From the IMG/VR virus record IMGVR_UViG_3300030099_004576, positions 1 through 38,828 of that record: 38,828 nucleotides of DNA, one strand, 5' to 3'. Below are positions 15,540 through 22,491 of the stretch, in pieces. Position numbers and translations under genes: made by a program. Within the stretch, counting starts at the first letter, position 1. Each line of letters starts with the position of its first letter. Below the pieces are notes generated by a model that was not told the origin of the DNA, did no database searches, and saw nothing but the letters and a program-made list of their open reading frames with translations. Source of the DNA: a virus.

Positions 15540-15800
15540 ATGGCTACGAGATATGTAACTATTCAATCGGCAGAGAACTTGTTAGAAAAGTGGCAGGACA
15601 CCAACTGCCCAAACTTTGAGTGGGGGTATAACGAGCAGGATATTTCTGAGTGCTTAATTATAGATGATGGATATCAGGCGAGCTACGAGACGCTAGAAGT
15701 TGAAGTTGGTAGTCAAATGAGTTTTAGTTACCTGTGTGAAGAGACCAAAGGGGTAAAGACGTATACGCTATCGGCAGGCGAATATGGCGTGAAGCCATAG
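15540..15800 (+). CDS. Hypothetical small beta protein after the fibre genes, 86 aa
   Basis: I choose ATG 15540 (MATRYVTIQSAENLL), three bases after the fibre-tip stop; an upstream ATG would overlap the fibre gene by 25 bases. The protein has an N-terminal helix (SAENLLEKW) and then beta strands with three cysteines (NCPNF, SECLII and SYLCEE). No family recognised. Its place at the end of the fibre operon suggests a fibre-associated or assembly factor, but this is only context. Confidence 0.6.
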   Translation: MATRYVTIQSAENLLEKWQDTNCPNFEWGYNEQDISECLIIDDGYQASYETLEVEVGSQMSFSYLCEETKGVKTYTLSAGEYGVKP

Positions 15801-15804
15801 TATT

Positions 15805-15812
15805 TATATTTG
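15805..15812 (+). promoter_or_regulatory. Bacteroidota-type -7 box TATATTTG before the T9SS type A gene
   Basis: TATATTTG ends four bases before the ATG at 15817, exactly the spacing seen at 2870 and 26721. The message is predicted to be leaderless or nearly so. No -33 element is seen. It opens the export cassette. Confidence 0.72.
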
Positions 15813-15816
15813 TGGG

Positions 15817-18498
15817 ATGGCAAGCTCCACTGCAAATAGAGTAAGAAACCTGCTGAAAAAGCACGGTCTGAAGGGGGTAAATAAACCGAAGAGAACGCCT
15901 CAGCATCCGAAGAAGTCGCACATAGTGTTGGCGAAAGAAGGCAATAAGGTGAAGCTTATCCGATACGGTCAGCAGGGGGCAAAGACAGCAGGTAAACCAA
16001 AGGCGGGGGAGAGCGACCGCATGAAGAAGAAGCGAGCAAGCTTCAAGGCTCGGCATCGCCGCAACATAGCCAAGGGGAAGATGAGTGCTGCGTATTGGGC
16101 TAATAAAACTAAATGGTTCTTGCTCCTCCCTATCTTGTCTCTGCAGGCGCAGAGCTGGGTAAACGTAAATTTTGTTTCTGATCAGTACGCCGACGAAAGC
16201 TCATGGGAGATACTGTCTGACACTAACGTTGTCGCCTCAGGGGTAGCAGAAGAAGTTCTAGTAAACCTCTCCCCAGGACAGTATACGTTTGTAGCATACG
16301 ACGAGTTTGGTGACGGGATATGCTGTCAATATGGGGAGGGGTTTTTTACTTTAACGAACGGATGTGGGTTAGATATAGGGGTGTATGACTTCTCTTCTGC
16401 TCAAATCGAAATCCCATTCAACTTGCTCCCTTGCCCACCGCCAGTTGTTGGGTGCATGGATGAAGAGGCTAGCAACTATGACCCGTTGGCTGTTATTGAT
16501 GATTTCTGTCTATACAGCGTAAAGTTCAGATTGGATTTGAACGGGCCACACCCAGAGGGTATCGTAACGCCAGAGGTGAACACAAGTTGGTACGGCTGGT
16601 GCGGTAGTTGCAATCAAATGCAAGACCTAGACGGTGACGGTATATGGGAGGTTACGATTGATTTCCCGCTAGGTGACCACCTCTGGAAGTTTTCAGCAGA
16701 TGATTGGGCATATCAAGAAATGCCAGCGGGAGTTCTAAACTCCCCGTGCTTTTTGTTCGATGAATGGGGCTTTGTAAACAGGCCCTTAAACGTAGAAGGA
16801 TCGATGACGCTCCCTACCTTCTGTTGGGAGAGTTGCTTCCCTTGCGGTGCTATAGTTGGATGCACTGACTCTACCGCCACAAACTACAACCCTTGGGCTA
16901 ACTTCAATCAGGGGTGTAACGTAGTCGAGTCTGCTAACTGCAGCATTACGGAAACAGAGGTTTCTATTACAGTCATTCCCGACAATTACCCAGCAGAGAC
17001 TAGTTGGGGTTTAATTGACCTCACCGAGGGGGGCGTTATAGCCTCAATCAATACAGGAGACTTATCTGACGCCCCCGTGGGGATACCGATTGTGACAAAC
17101 ACCTGCGTGTCTATAGGTAGTGAAATCCAAATCCTTGTTCTAGACTCGTATGGTGATGGGATGAATGGATCACAGTGGGGGGGAGAAGACGGGAAAGTTA
17201 TAGTGGAAGCGTGTGGTGAAGAAATCTGGTCACTACCATCAGAAAACACAAACTTTGGATACAGCTTACAGGCTTCTTTCCCTGCCCCTGTATGCCAAAC
17301 CGTAGAGGACTTGGTGGGGTGTGGGGACCCAGAGTACTTAGAGTATAACCCCGACGCTACGGTGTTTCTCGATTTGCTTTGTGAAACGCCAGTGGTATAC
17401 GGATGTGTAGACACAGCATACTATAACTACAGTCCTGAGGCTAACGTAGAGGAGCAACCCGACTCTTGCTTTTACACCTTAACTCTTACTGACGGTGTTG
17501 GTGATGGATGGTTTGGTAGTTGGATTGGAGTAAAGCAAGGGGAGTGGATTTCCCCGCAGTACCAAATGGGGCCAGCAGATGGGGTGCAAGAAAGCTTTGA
17601 GCTATACCTCCCTTCTGACGAAGAGGTAGAGTTGTTCTTCTTCTCCACGCCACAGTCTTTGTTTACCGTGGCTCAGTGCGGTTTTATGCTTGAGGGCCCA
17701 ACGGGAGACACGCTCATCGACGTACCTCAGTGGAACATCATCCCATTTCCATACACATACACAGCGACGACATACTGCGGCAACCTTTGCGAAGAGTATG
17801 TCTATGGATGTTTAGACACTTTGGCCCAGAACTATACTGCACTAGCAAATACTGCTGACAGTAGTTGCTACTATGCCGCAGGATGTATGCAGGCTGGGTA
17901 TCTCGAGTATTACACTCAAGGGTATGAGGCCGACTATGATGACGGGTCTTGTTTAACGTTTGCCGTTTTTGGTTGCACAGAACCCAGTGCGCTCAACTAT
18001 GATGAGGGGGCTAATGTAGACAACGGCAGTTGTGTTCCTGTCGTCGTTGGTTGCATGGACGTGTCCGCTTACAACTATAGTATCGAGGCTAACACGGAGG
18101 GAGAGTGCTTGTATGACGCGGGGTGTGCCACAGGCCCAGGCGTACCATATTGGCTAAATGATTCTTGTTATGGGTGGGTGATTGAAGTAGACCCTTACTG
18201 TTGTGAGGCAGAGTGGGATGGTGGGTGTATTGGATTGTACGATTACTGTCAGCAGGGGTGGCCTACGGGTGTCACTGAATTAGCAGAGGAGGTTACAATC
18301 CGCCCAACGGTTGTAGAGCGTCAGTTTTATATAGACTCCCCATACCCGTTTGTCCTGACTGTCTTCGACGCTACAGGGAGGGAGGTGTTGCGGTCTTCAA
18401 GTCCGACGCAAGACGCATCGCAGTGGCCCCTAGGTACCTACCACTTGATTGTGGTGTCTGACAATCGCATGTTCAAGCAAACCATCGTTAAGCTATGA
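15817..18498 (+). CDS. Fusion of a basic phage domain to a secreted T9SS type A repeat protein
   Basis: 893 residues. Residues 1-100 are a basic domain (SHIVLAKEGNKVKLIRYGQQG, then SFKARHRRNIAKGKMSAAYW) that I know as a free-standing small phage protein ending near ANKTKW. It continues directly into FLLLPILSLQAQ at 101-112, a signal-peptide core with cleavage after Ala111. Met89 (base 16081) follows AAGGGGAAG and would start a normal Sec signal peptide, MSAAYWANKTKW plus the core. The exported part has DEFGDG and DSYGDG-type domains near 161, 442 and 558, a CBM48-like beta domain near 235-320, about nine GC-D-x-x-A-x-NY repeats from 212, and a type A T9SS sorting domain at about 826-893 (FDATGREVL, WPLGTYHLIVV, ending TIVKL). 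It overlaps the next gene by four bases. Either the gene makes two products or the fused protein is exported. Confidence 0.82.
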   Translation: MASSTANRVRNLLKKHGLKGVNKPKRTPQHPKKSHIVLAKEGNKVKLIRYGQQGAKTAGKPKAGESDRMKKKRASFKARHRRNIAKGKMSAAYWANKTKWFLLLPILSLQAQSWVNVNFVSDQYADESSWEILSDTNVVASGVAEEVLVNLSPGQYTFVAYDEFGDGICCQYGEGFFTLTNGCGLDIGVYDFSSAQIEIPFNLLPCPPPVVGCMDEEASNYDPLAVIDDFCLYSVKFRLDLNGPHPEGIVTPEVNTSWYGWCGSCNQMQDLDGDGIWEVTIDFPLGDHLWKFSADDWAYQEMPAGVLNSPCFLFDEWGFVNRPLNVEGSMTLPTFCWESCFPCGAIVGCTDSTATNYNPWANFNQGCNVVESANCSITETEVSITVIPDNYPAETSWGLIDLTEGGVIASINTGDLSDAPVGIPIVTNTCVSIGSEIQILVLDSYGDGMNGSQWGGEDGKVIVEACGEEIWSLPSENTNFGYSLQASFPAPVCQTVEDLVGCGDPEYLEYNPDATVFLDLLCETPVVYGCVDTAYYNYSPEANVEEQPDSCFYTLTLTDGVGDGWFGSWIGVKQGEWISPQYQMGPADGVQESFELYLPSDEEVELFFFSTPQSLFTVAQCGFMLEGPTGDTLIDVPQWNIIPFPYTYTATTYCGNLCEEYVYGCLDTLAQNYTALANTADSSCYYAAGCMQAGYLEYYTQGYEADYDDGSCLTFAVFGCTEPSALNYDEGANVDNGSCVPVVVGCMDVSAYNYSIEANTEGECLYDAGCATGPGVPYWLNDSCYGWVIEVDPYCCEAEWDGGCIGLYDYCQQGWPTGVTELAEEVTIRPTVVERQFYIDSPYPFVLTVFDATGREVLRSSSPTQDASQWPLGTYHLIVVSDNRMFKQTIVKL
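16450..18170 (+). repeat. Coding repeats of the GCxDxxAxNYxPxAxxDxxSC type
   Basis: About nine copies, roughly 25 residues each, start at 16450, near 16857, 17320, 17400, 17808, 17880, 17970, 18050 and 18120, some separated by other domains. Best conserved are GCTDSTATNYNPWANF, GCTEPSALNYDEGANVDNGS and GCMDVSAYNYSIEAN. This motif is common in surface proteins of marine Flavobacteriia. Confidence 0.78.
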
Positions 18499-19529
18499 GA
18501 CTACTACTGGCTCTACTCCTGTGCATTCCACTAGCGAGTGGGGCTCAGACACTGAAGAAGGCTTTTCGCTTCTCTACTTTCTACGCGGCTGTCAACGGCA
18601 ACAACTCTCTGTCTGACTACAATACGTACTCTGTATTCAATGGACCGCTGTCGACAGATATCGTACAGACTCCATTCGACTACTCTCTAACGCTAGGGAT
18701 ACGGAAGATTGCTAGGTTCAAGTATGAGAACCGAGCCAATGTATTCTACAACGGTGAGGAGCACTCTTACTCTGATGCAGCTACAATCGGTACGGTCAAA
18801 GGTTTTGAGTTCTTATTCGAAAGCGACTATCGCAGGCAGCAAGGGGTGCTGTACCTAGACCAGAACCACTTCCTTAGATACGTCGGTGGGAGGTTTGTGG
18901 GGAAGGTAGAGTATGTCCAGGATGGCTTTGCCGACGTCAGCTACCTCGAGGCTTCGCAGAGGCTGCGCATCAACTCCAAGGGTAAGCTGTCTTTCAATAT
19001 CGGGGCGGCACAACGCATCTCCGAGCCATATGGTTATGATCCGCTAAAGCAGTGGGAGCTCCCCAACGGAAGCCTGCATTACACTCAGCTTGCTTTGAGT
19101 GAGGGGTACAGCTATAACTTCGCTACAGGTGAGTATATGAATCCTGACGGAGATGTAGTGGCTAATAGCTTTGATGTTTGGCGGGAGGTTGTTATCCCTG
19201 AAGTGCTGAAGGATTATGTACAGCGTAAGCGATCAGAGCTAAACACAGAGTGGAACTACTCCTTAGTGGTCGGGTTCGACTACTACCACTACACCAAAGA
19301 CTTTTGGTTGCACTCGTGGGCCAATGTCTTGCCTCGACATTTCGATACGGGGTCAGAGTTTTCTTACTTCCAACTCAACGGGGGGCAGTGGGTGGACTAC
19401 AGTGGGGGACTGGTCTTTGGGTGGAAGCTCAATAGATCGTTCGGCTGGTTCCTAGAAGGACGATATAACAAGTACTGGAACAGAGAGTGGCACGACTTCT
19501 CGGTTGGGGTCAATTACGTAATATTCTGA
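18495..19529 (+). CDS. Putative outer-membrane beta-barrel protein encoded by the phage
   Basis: 344 residues. Residues 1-17 (MRLLLALLLCIPLASGA) form a signal peptide, cut before Gln18. The rest has alternating amphipathic strands rich in Tyr, Phe and Trp (FEFLFESDYRR, NHFLRYVGGRFVGKVEYV, LVVGFDYYHYTKDFWLHSWA, FLEGRYNKYWNREW) and ends in Phe (SVGVNYVIF), the form of the C-terminal recognition signal for BAM insertion. No PorP/SprF-type start (QDPQFSQYM) is present, so I do not call it a gliding or T9SS partner. The ATG overlaps the stop of the T9SS type A gene, which suggests matched production. Possible jobs are masking a receptor, anchoring the coupled exported protein, or envelope changes before lysis. 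None is proven. Confidence 0.72.
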   Translation: MRLLLALLLCIPLASGAQTLKKAFRFSTFYAAVNGNNSLSDYNTYSVFNGPLSTDIVQTPFDYSLTLGIRKIARFKYENRANVFYNGEEHSYSDAATIGTVKGFEFLFESDYRRQQGVLYLDQNHFLRYVGGRFVGKVEYVQDGFADVSYLEASQRLRINSKGKLSFNIGAAQRISEPYGYDPLKQWELPNGSLHYTQLALSEGYSYNFATGEYMNPDGDVVANSFDVWREVVIPEVLKDYVQRKRSELNTEWNYSLVVGFDYYHYTKDFWLHSWANVLPRHFDTGSEFSYFQLNGGQWVDYSGGLVFGWKLNRSFGWFLEGRYNKYWNREWHDFSVGVNYVIF

Positions 19530-19530
19530 T

Positions 19531-19815
19531 ATGGCAAAGGAGATTAACGAGGACATGGGATTCAACGTCAGCATTAAGTCGCTGGCTGGAATTGGAGTGG
19601 GGATGGCTTCTCTAATCGGAATGTGGTTTACTCTGCAGGCCGATATCGCCGAGGCCAAAGAGTTGCCTGAGCCTCTGCCCTCAGAGGTTTCCCGTATGGA
19701 GTTTGATATGAAAGACCAGTTGATTCGACAGACTATTATGTCTACTCAAGAAGATGTCGGTGAGATAAAAGAAGACATCAAACGGATAGAAGAAAAAATC
19801 GACCAACTCAAGTAA
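19531..19815 (+). CDS. Single-TM protein with C-terminal coiled coil, holin or spanin-like
   Basis: 94 residues. A hydrophobic segment near residues 17-36 (LAGIGVGMASLIGMWFTLQA) follows a short polar N-terminus; the rest is charged and ends in a coiled coil (EIKEDIKRIEEKIDQLK). This layout, one membrane anchor plus periplasmic coiled coil, is common among marine phage holin or spanin-like proteins. It lies between the exported barrel protein and an exported thioredoxin-fold protein, two bases after the former. A lysis role is inferred; a simple membrane anchor is the alternative. Confidence 0.68.
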   Translation: MAKEINEDMGFNVSIKSLAGIGVGMASLIGMWFTLQADIAEAKELPEPLPSEVSRMEFDMKDQLIRQTIMSTQEDVGEIKEDIKRIEEKIDQLK

Positions 19816-19823
19816 GATGAATT

Positions 19824-20189
19824 ATGAAAGCAATACTTGCCCTCTTTACAGCATTTGCGTTCTTCTCAGCGGCGGCCTATGTAGCCGAGGTTGCGGAGGC
19901 TGAGGTCTGCAACTCTGGTGTATGCGTCGTAGAGTTTAACGCCTCTTTCAACAAGAGCAATGGAGTAGAGTGGATAGAAAAGTTAAAGGACTGCACTACC
20001 TCCCGCATCGACATTGTAGAAAGCCCTGAGTTACAGCAGAAGCATAAAATCGTAGTAGTCCCTACTATTATTATCTTTAACGACGGGGAGGAAGTAGAAA
20101 GATTTCAGGCAAACATTATGATGGCTATAGAAGCCTCAAAGTCTGATGTGCAAGAAAGTGTAGATGAAATATTAATGAGCTCTTTTTGA
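19824..20189 (+). CDS. Exported thioredoxin-fold protein lacking the catalytic CxxC
   Basis: 121 residues. Signal peptide at 1-26 (FTAFAFFSAAAYVAEVAEA end). The body matches thioredoxin: strand VCVVEFNASFN where a true thioredoxin has VVDFWAxWCGPC, then helix, RIDIVESPELQQKHKIVVVP with the cis-proline position kept, TIIIFNDGEEVERFQA. Both active-site cysteines are gone (ASFNKSN); the only cysteines are in CNSGVC at the mature N-terminus and DCTTS. It is therefore unlikely to be a redox enzyme and may instead bind a protein partner in the periplasm. It follows the holin-like gene by eight bases. Confidence 0.75.
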   Translation: MKAILALFTAFAFFSAAAYVAEVAEAEVCNSGVCVVEFNASFNKSNGVEWIEKLKDCTTSRIDIVESPELQQKHKIVVVPTIIIFNDGEEVERFQANIMMAIEASKSDVQESVDEILMSSF

Positions 20190-20191
20190 TA

Positions 20192-20440
20192 ATGCCACAA
20201 GGAAAAGGAACATACGGAAATCAAGTGGGTCGCCCACCTAAGAAGATGAAAATCTTGAAAAAGGGTGGGAAGGTCCCTAAGCTTACAATTTTGAACAAGA
20301 CAGTTATGGTTAATCCCCCCAAAGGTTTTCACTGGATGGAGGAGCAGGGCCGTTACTACTTGATGAAAGGGGATTACAAGCCACACCCAGGAGCTGTCAA
20401 GCAAGCCAAGTTTAAGCAGGCGAACCACCCGAAAGGATAA
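20192..20440 (+). CDS. Small basic protein, 82 aa
   Basis: Start at ATG 20192 (MPQGKGTYGNQVGRPPKKMK); an upstream TTG at 20186 is less likely. Lys and Gly rich N-terminus followed by a beta core (PKLTILNKTVMVNPPKGFHW, RYYLMKGDYKP). Similar small basic proteins occur in groups in marine phages and probably bind DNA or sit in the virion. This is the first of four such genes. Coupled to the next by TAATG. Confidence 0.62.
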   Translation: MPQGKGTYGNQVGRPPKKMKILKKGGKVPKLTILNKTVMVNPPKGFHWMEEQGRYYLMKGDYKPHPGAVKQAKFKQANHPKG

Positions 20441-20631
20441 TGGCTAAAAAGTTCAACCCCAAGTACACAAAGGGTAGCTCGAATGTAGCGGAGCGCAAGA
20501 AGCTGATGGCTCAGATTTCTGCTATCTACGATAAGTATCGGGGCACTAAAAGCAAAAGGAAAAAGAAAGGATTCCCGCCCGCAGTAGAGGCGAGACTAAA
20601 ACAACTCATGAAAAGAAGAGATAAGATATGA
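20440..20631 (+). CDS. Small lysine-rich protein, 63 aa
   Basis: 63 residues, over a quarter Lys or Arg, with segments RKKLMAQISAIYDKYRGT and ARLKQLMKRRDKI that look helical. No family recognised. Charge suggests nucleic-acid binding, perhaps packaged with DNA. Its TGA overlaps the next ATG. Confidence 0.58.
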   Translation: MAKKFNPKYTKGSSNVAERKKLMAQISAIYDKYRGTKSKRKKKGFPPAVEARLKQLMKRRDKI

Positions 20632-20861
20632 AGATGAAAAAGAAAGACACCCCTATGTATATGAAAGGGGGTATGATGCAAAAGATGCCAGGTGGCGGTA
20701 TGATGCAAAAAATGCCAGGCGGTGGCATGATGAAAAAAAAGAATATGCCTATGTACATGTACGGGGGCAAGGTCTATGCCGAAAAGGGAGCTATGCTCAA
20801 GGCGATCTTGAAAGATCCTGCGCAAGCTAAGATGGCCCGCAAGGAACTTGGAATGAAATGA
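20628..20861 (+). CDS. Met and Gly-rich small protein with internal repeat, 77 aa
   Basis: 77 residues, 18 of them Met. Two full units of GGMMQKMPG and a partial third sit near residues 14-35, flanked by MYMKGG and MYMYGGKVY. The C-terminus, AEKGAMLKAILKDPAQAKMA, is a motif I have seen in small marine phage proteins. Function unknown; Met richness might reflect metal or membrane contact, but this is speculation. Coupled at both ends. Confidence 0.6.
   Translation: MKMKKKDTPMYMKGGMMQKMPGGGMMQKMPGGGMMKKKNMPMYMYGGKVYAEKGAMLKAILKDPAQAKMARKELGMK
20667..20732 (+). repeat. 27-base tandem coding repeat (GGMMQKMPG)
   Basis: Two complete 27-base units (20667-20693, 20694-20720) and a partial third encode GGMMQKMPG. 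Synonymous third-base changes between units show they are not a fresh duplication. Confidence 0.85.
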
Positions 20862-21070
20862 AGGTCCTAAAGAAGGGCGGAATGGCTGGCTTGGACGCTG
20901 CGCAAAAGCAAGTGTACAAGCGAGGCTTGGCCGCTTACATGTCCTCAGGGAATCGCCCGAAGGTTTCTCAGCACGCTTGGGCTATGGCTCGAGTGAAGTC
21001 TGCCTTCGGAAAGCGAGAGGCGGCGAAGATTCGTGCAGGAAAGGGCAAGAAGAAGGGCAAGAAGAAATAG
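20858..21070 (+). CDS. Small basic protein with an AWAMARVxSF motif (DUF5824-like)
   Basis: 70 residues. The centre, VYKRGLAAYMSSGNRPKVSQ then HAWAMARVKSAF, matches the pattern of a widespread phage and virus family (RGLxAY-x-SGxRP-x-x-x-x-AWAxARVxSF), which I associate with DUF5824. The C-terminus is a run of Gly-Lys (GKGKKKGKKK), a likely DNA-binding tail. It ends the cluster of small basic genes and is followed by a promoter. Biochemical role unknown. Confidence 0.68.
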   Translation: MKVLKKGGMAGLDAAQKQVYKRGLAAYMSSGNRPKVSQHAWAMARVKSAFGKREAAKIRAGKGKKKGKKK

Positions 21071-21073
21071 TAT

Positions 21074-21081
21074 TATATTTG
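21074..21081 (+). promoter_or_regulatory. Bacteroidota-type -7 box TATATTTG before the head module
   Basis: TATATTTG, 17 bases before ATG 21099. The short leader ends in an A-rich stretch with an AUAGGA that could act as a weak ribosome site. Confidence 0.68.
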
Positions 21082-21098
21082 TATACAAATAAATAGGA

Positions 21099-21494
21099 AT
21101 GGCTACCACCACTGCAACAATTACGCTTTCTAGTGCGGACCTGACGGGTGACGCGCTTTCGCTGTCCTCGACTGCTACGCTTACAAAAGCAGGCACTTTG
21201 ACGGGTTTAGACCAGACTACGGGTGTGGGTCGGAAGACGACTACGTCTGACTCTCAGTACACTCTTGTTGACAAGGCTGACTATGCCGACGACAAGGCCC
21301 ATAAGGTGTACATCAAGAACACTAGTACTGTGGCTACAGAGAATGCTATCATTACTGTTGAGTCACAGCTTCTTGGCCGCCTATACGCTGGCGATTGGGC
21401 CCTGATTCCTTACAACGGAGACCAGGATATTAAGATTACCCCTAGTGTGCCTACTGCCTTCACTATTGAGTTCATGGTCATCTACGAAGCCTAA
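21099..21494 (+). CDS. Small beta-rich virion protein (first of a pair)
   Basis: 131 residues, Thr and Ser rich at the start (TITLSSADLTGDALSLSSTA) with later strands AHKVYIKNTST, ARLYAGDWALIPYNG-like and a closing FTIEFMVIYEA. The YIKN strand, the W/F-A-x-IP-x loop and the ending are shared with the next gene, so the two are probably paralogues. Position ahead of scaffold and capsid suggests a decoration or minor head protein. Coupled by TAATG to the next gene. Confidence 0.68.
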   Translation: MATTTATITLSSADLTGDALSLSSTATLTKAGTLTGLDQTTGVGRKTTTSDSQYTLVDKADYADDKAHKVYIKNTSTVATENAIITVESQLLGRLYAGDWALIPYNGDQDIKITPSVPTAFTIEFMVIYEA

Positions 21495-21901
21495 TGGCAA
21501 CTATTAAGGCTAACCTTTCTTTGACTAGTGCGGCGGTGTTGACATCGCCCCTGTCCTTGAACGTCAATGCAGATTTGCTTGTCGATTCGGGTAGCCTGAT
21601 TCGTCAAAAGGTAAAAGGCACGGCTGCAGACACGAACGACTTGTGCATCTACATTGCCAATCAGTGTTCTGAGCGGGCTTACGTATACATCAAGAACCTC
21701 GAGACAGAGCTAGAAAACTATATCTACATCCACAACGATACCGATACAGGTTTGGTAGCCAAAATCGGTGGTGGAGAGTTCGCGTTCATCCCTGTCTCAC
21801 CTGACAAGAAATACGAAGTGTACGGCACTCGCGTCGATCAGATGGTAGAGTACGGTGTGTTTGGTAACGACAACTCTGCTAATCCTTACGGCGGAACCTG
21901 A
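21494..21901 (+). CDS. Small beta-rich virion protein (second of the pair)
   Basis: 135 residues. LSLTSAAVLTSPLSLNVNAD at the start parallels the first residues of the upstream protein; later YVYIKNLETE and GEFAFIPVSPDKKYEVYG match its YIKN and IP loop. It differs by a DLCIYIANQCSERA segment. Likely a second subunit of the same virion feature. TGATG couples it to the next gene. Confidence 0.66.
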   Translation: MATIKANLSLTSAAVLTSPLSLNVNADLLVDSGSLIRQKVKGTAADTNDLCIYIANQCSERAYVYIKNLETELENYIYIHNDTDTGLVAKIGGGEFAFIPVSPDKKYEVYGTRVDQMVEYGVFGNDNSANPYGGT

Positions 21902-22491
21902 TGAGGGCGTTCAATACAACCACAGGGTTTTCTTGTAAACAGGTTGCCATTGTAAAGTTGGTGCCTGACACGGGCGGGTATACCGCCACCCAAAGCAATA
22001 AGCTGATATACCCCCCCACCGAATTGATTTTGCCCGCTGAGACTTGTGAACTACTGTCTATTTATGGGGTGGGTAACGATTCCGACGGGACTAATAGTTT
22101 TAACAACGACGGCATCACGTTTTATTTTTTTCAGAAAGGCACAACAAGGTTCAATTCGTCTACGAGTGGAAATCATAGCCCAAATATTTCTGCGGACGAC
22201 TTTGTTGCTATGAACTTCTTGGGGATTAAAAAATCTACCTGTGATTCAGGTTCAAGTGATGGCGGGATAGAAACAGCAATCAGCGCATCTGGTAGTACTG
22301 ACGCAACTTTATTTTTCTCAGGGGGTAATACGCTTTCAGGAGACGATAACACTCTTGATAACCCTGTAATCTTGCACTCTGATAACGCAGAGAGGAAAGT
22401 GTTTTTTCAAGCCGCATGTGCAGGTGATGGACTTAGTATTAGTGGCAACACCACACCGATTACGTTTTACTTTGTATTAGGACACAACTGA
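21901..22491 (+). CDS. Virion structural protein, first of a tandem pair
   Basis: 196 residues, beta-rich. Shared layout with the next protein: LPAETCELLSIYG, ITFYFFQKGTTRF, NISADDFVAMNFLGI and a C-terminal ITFYFVLGH. These tandem proteins have no signal peptide. Placed between decoration-type proteins and the scaffold, they are probably head decoration or vertex proteins. A receptor-binding or fibre function is less likely given position. Confidence 0.65.
   Translation: MRAFNTTTGFSCKQVAIVKLVPDTGGYTATQSNKLIYPPTELILPAETCELLSIYGVGNDSDGTNSFNNDGITFYFFQKGTTRFNSSTSGNHSPNISADDFVAMNFLGIKKSTCDSGSSDGGIETAISASGSTDATLFFSGGNTLSGDDNTLDNPVILHSDNAERKVFFQAACAGDGLSISGNTTPITFYFVLGHN

Noticed and set aside
18495-19529. 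Assignment of the beta-barrel gene as a PorP/SprF T9SS partner
   Set aside because: Tempting because SprF-type genes often sit near T9SS substrates, but the typical start motif and conserved loops are absent.
20526-20825. Antisense frame rich in histidine (WHFLHHT repeats)
   Set aside because: It is the complement of the Met and Gly-rich repeat gene; the sense strand has coupled genes on both sides.
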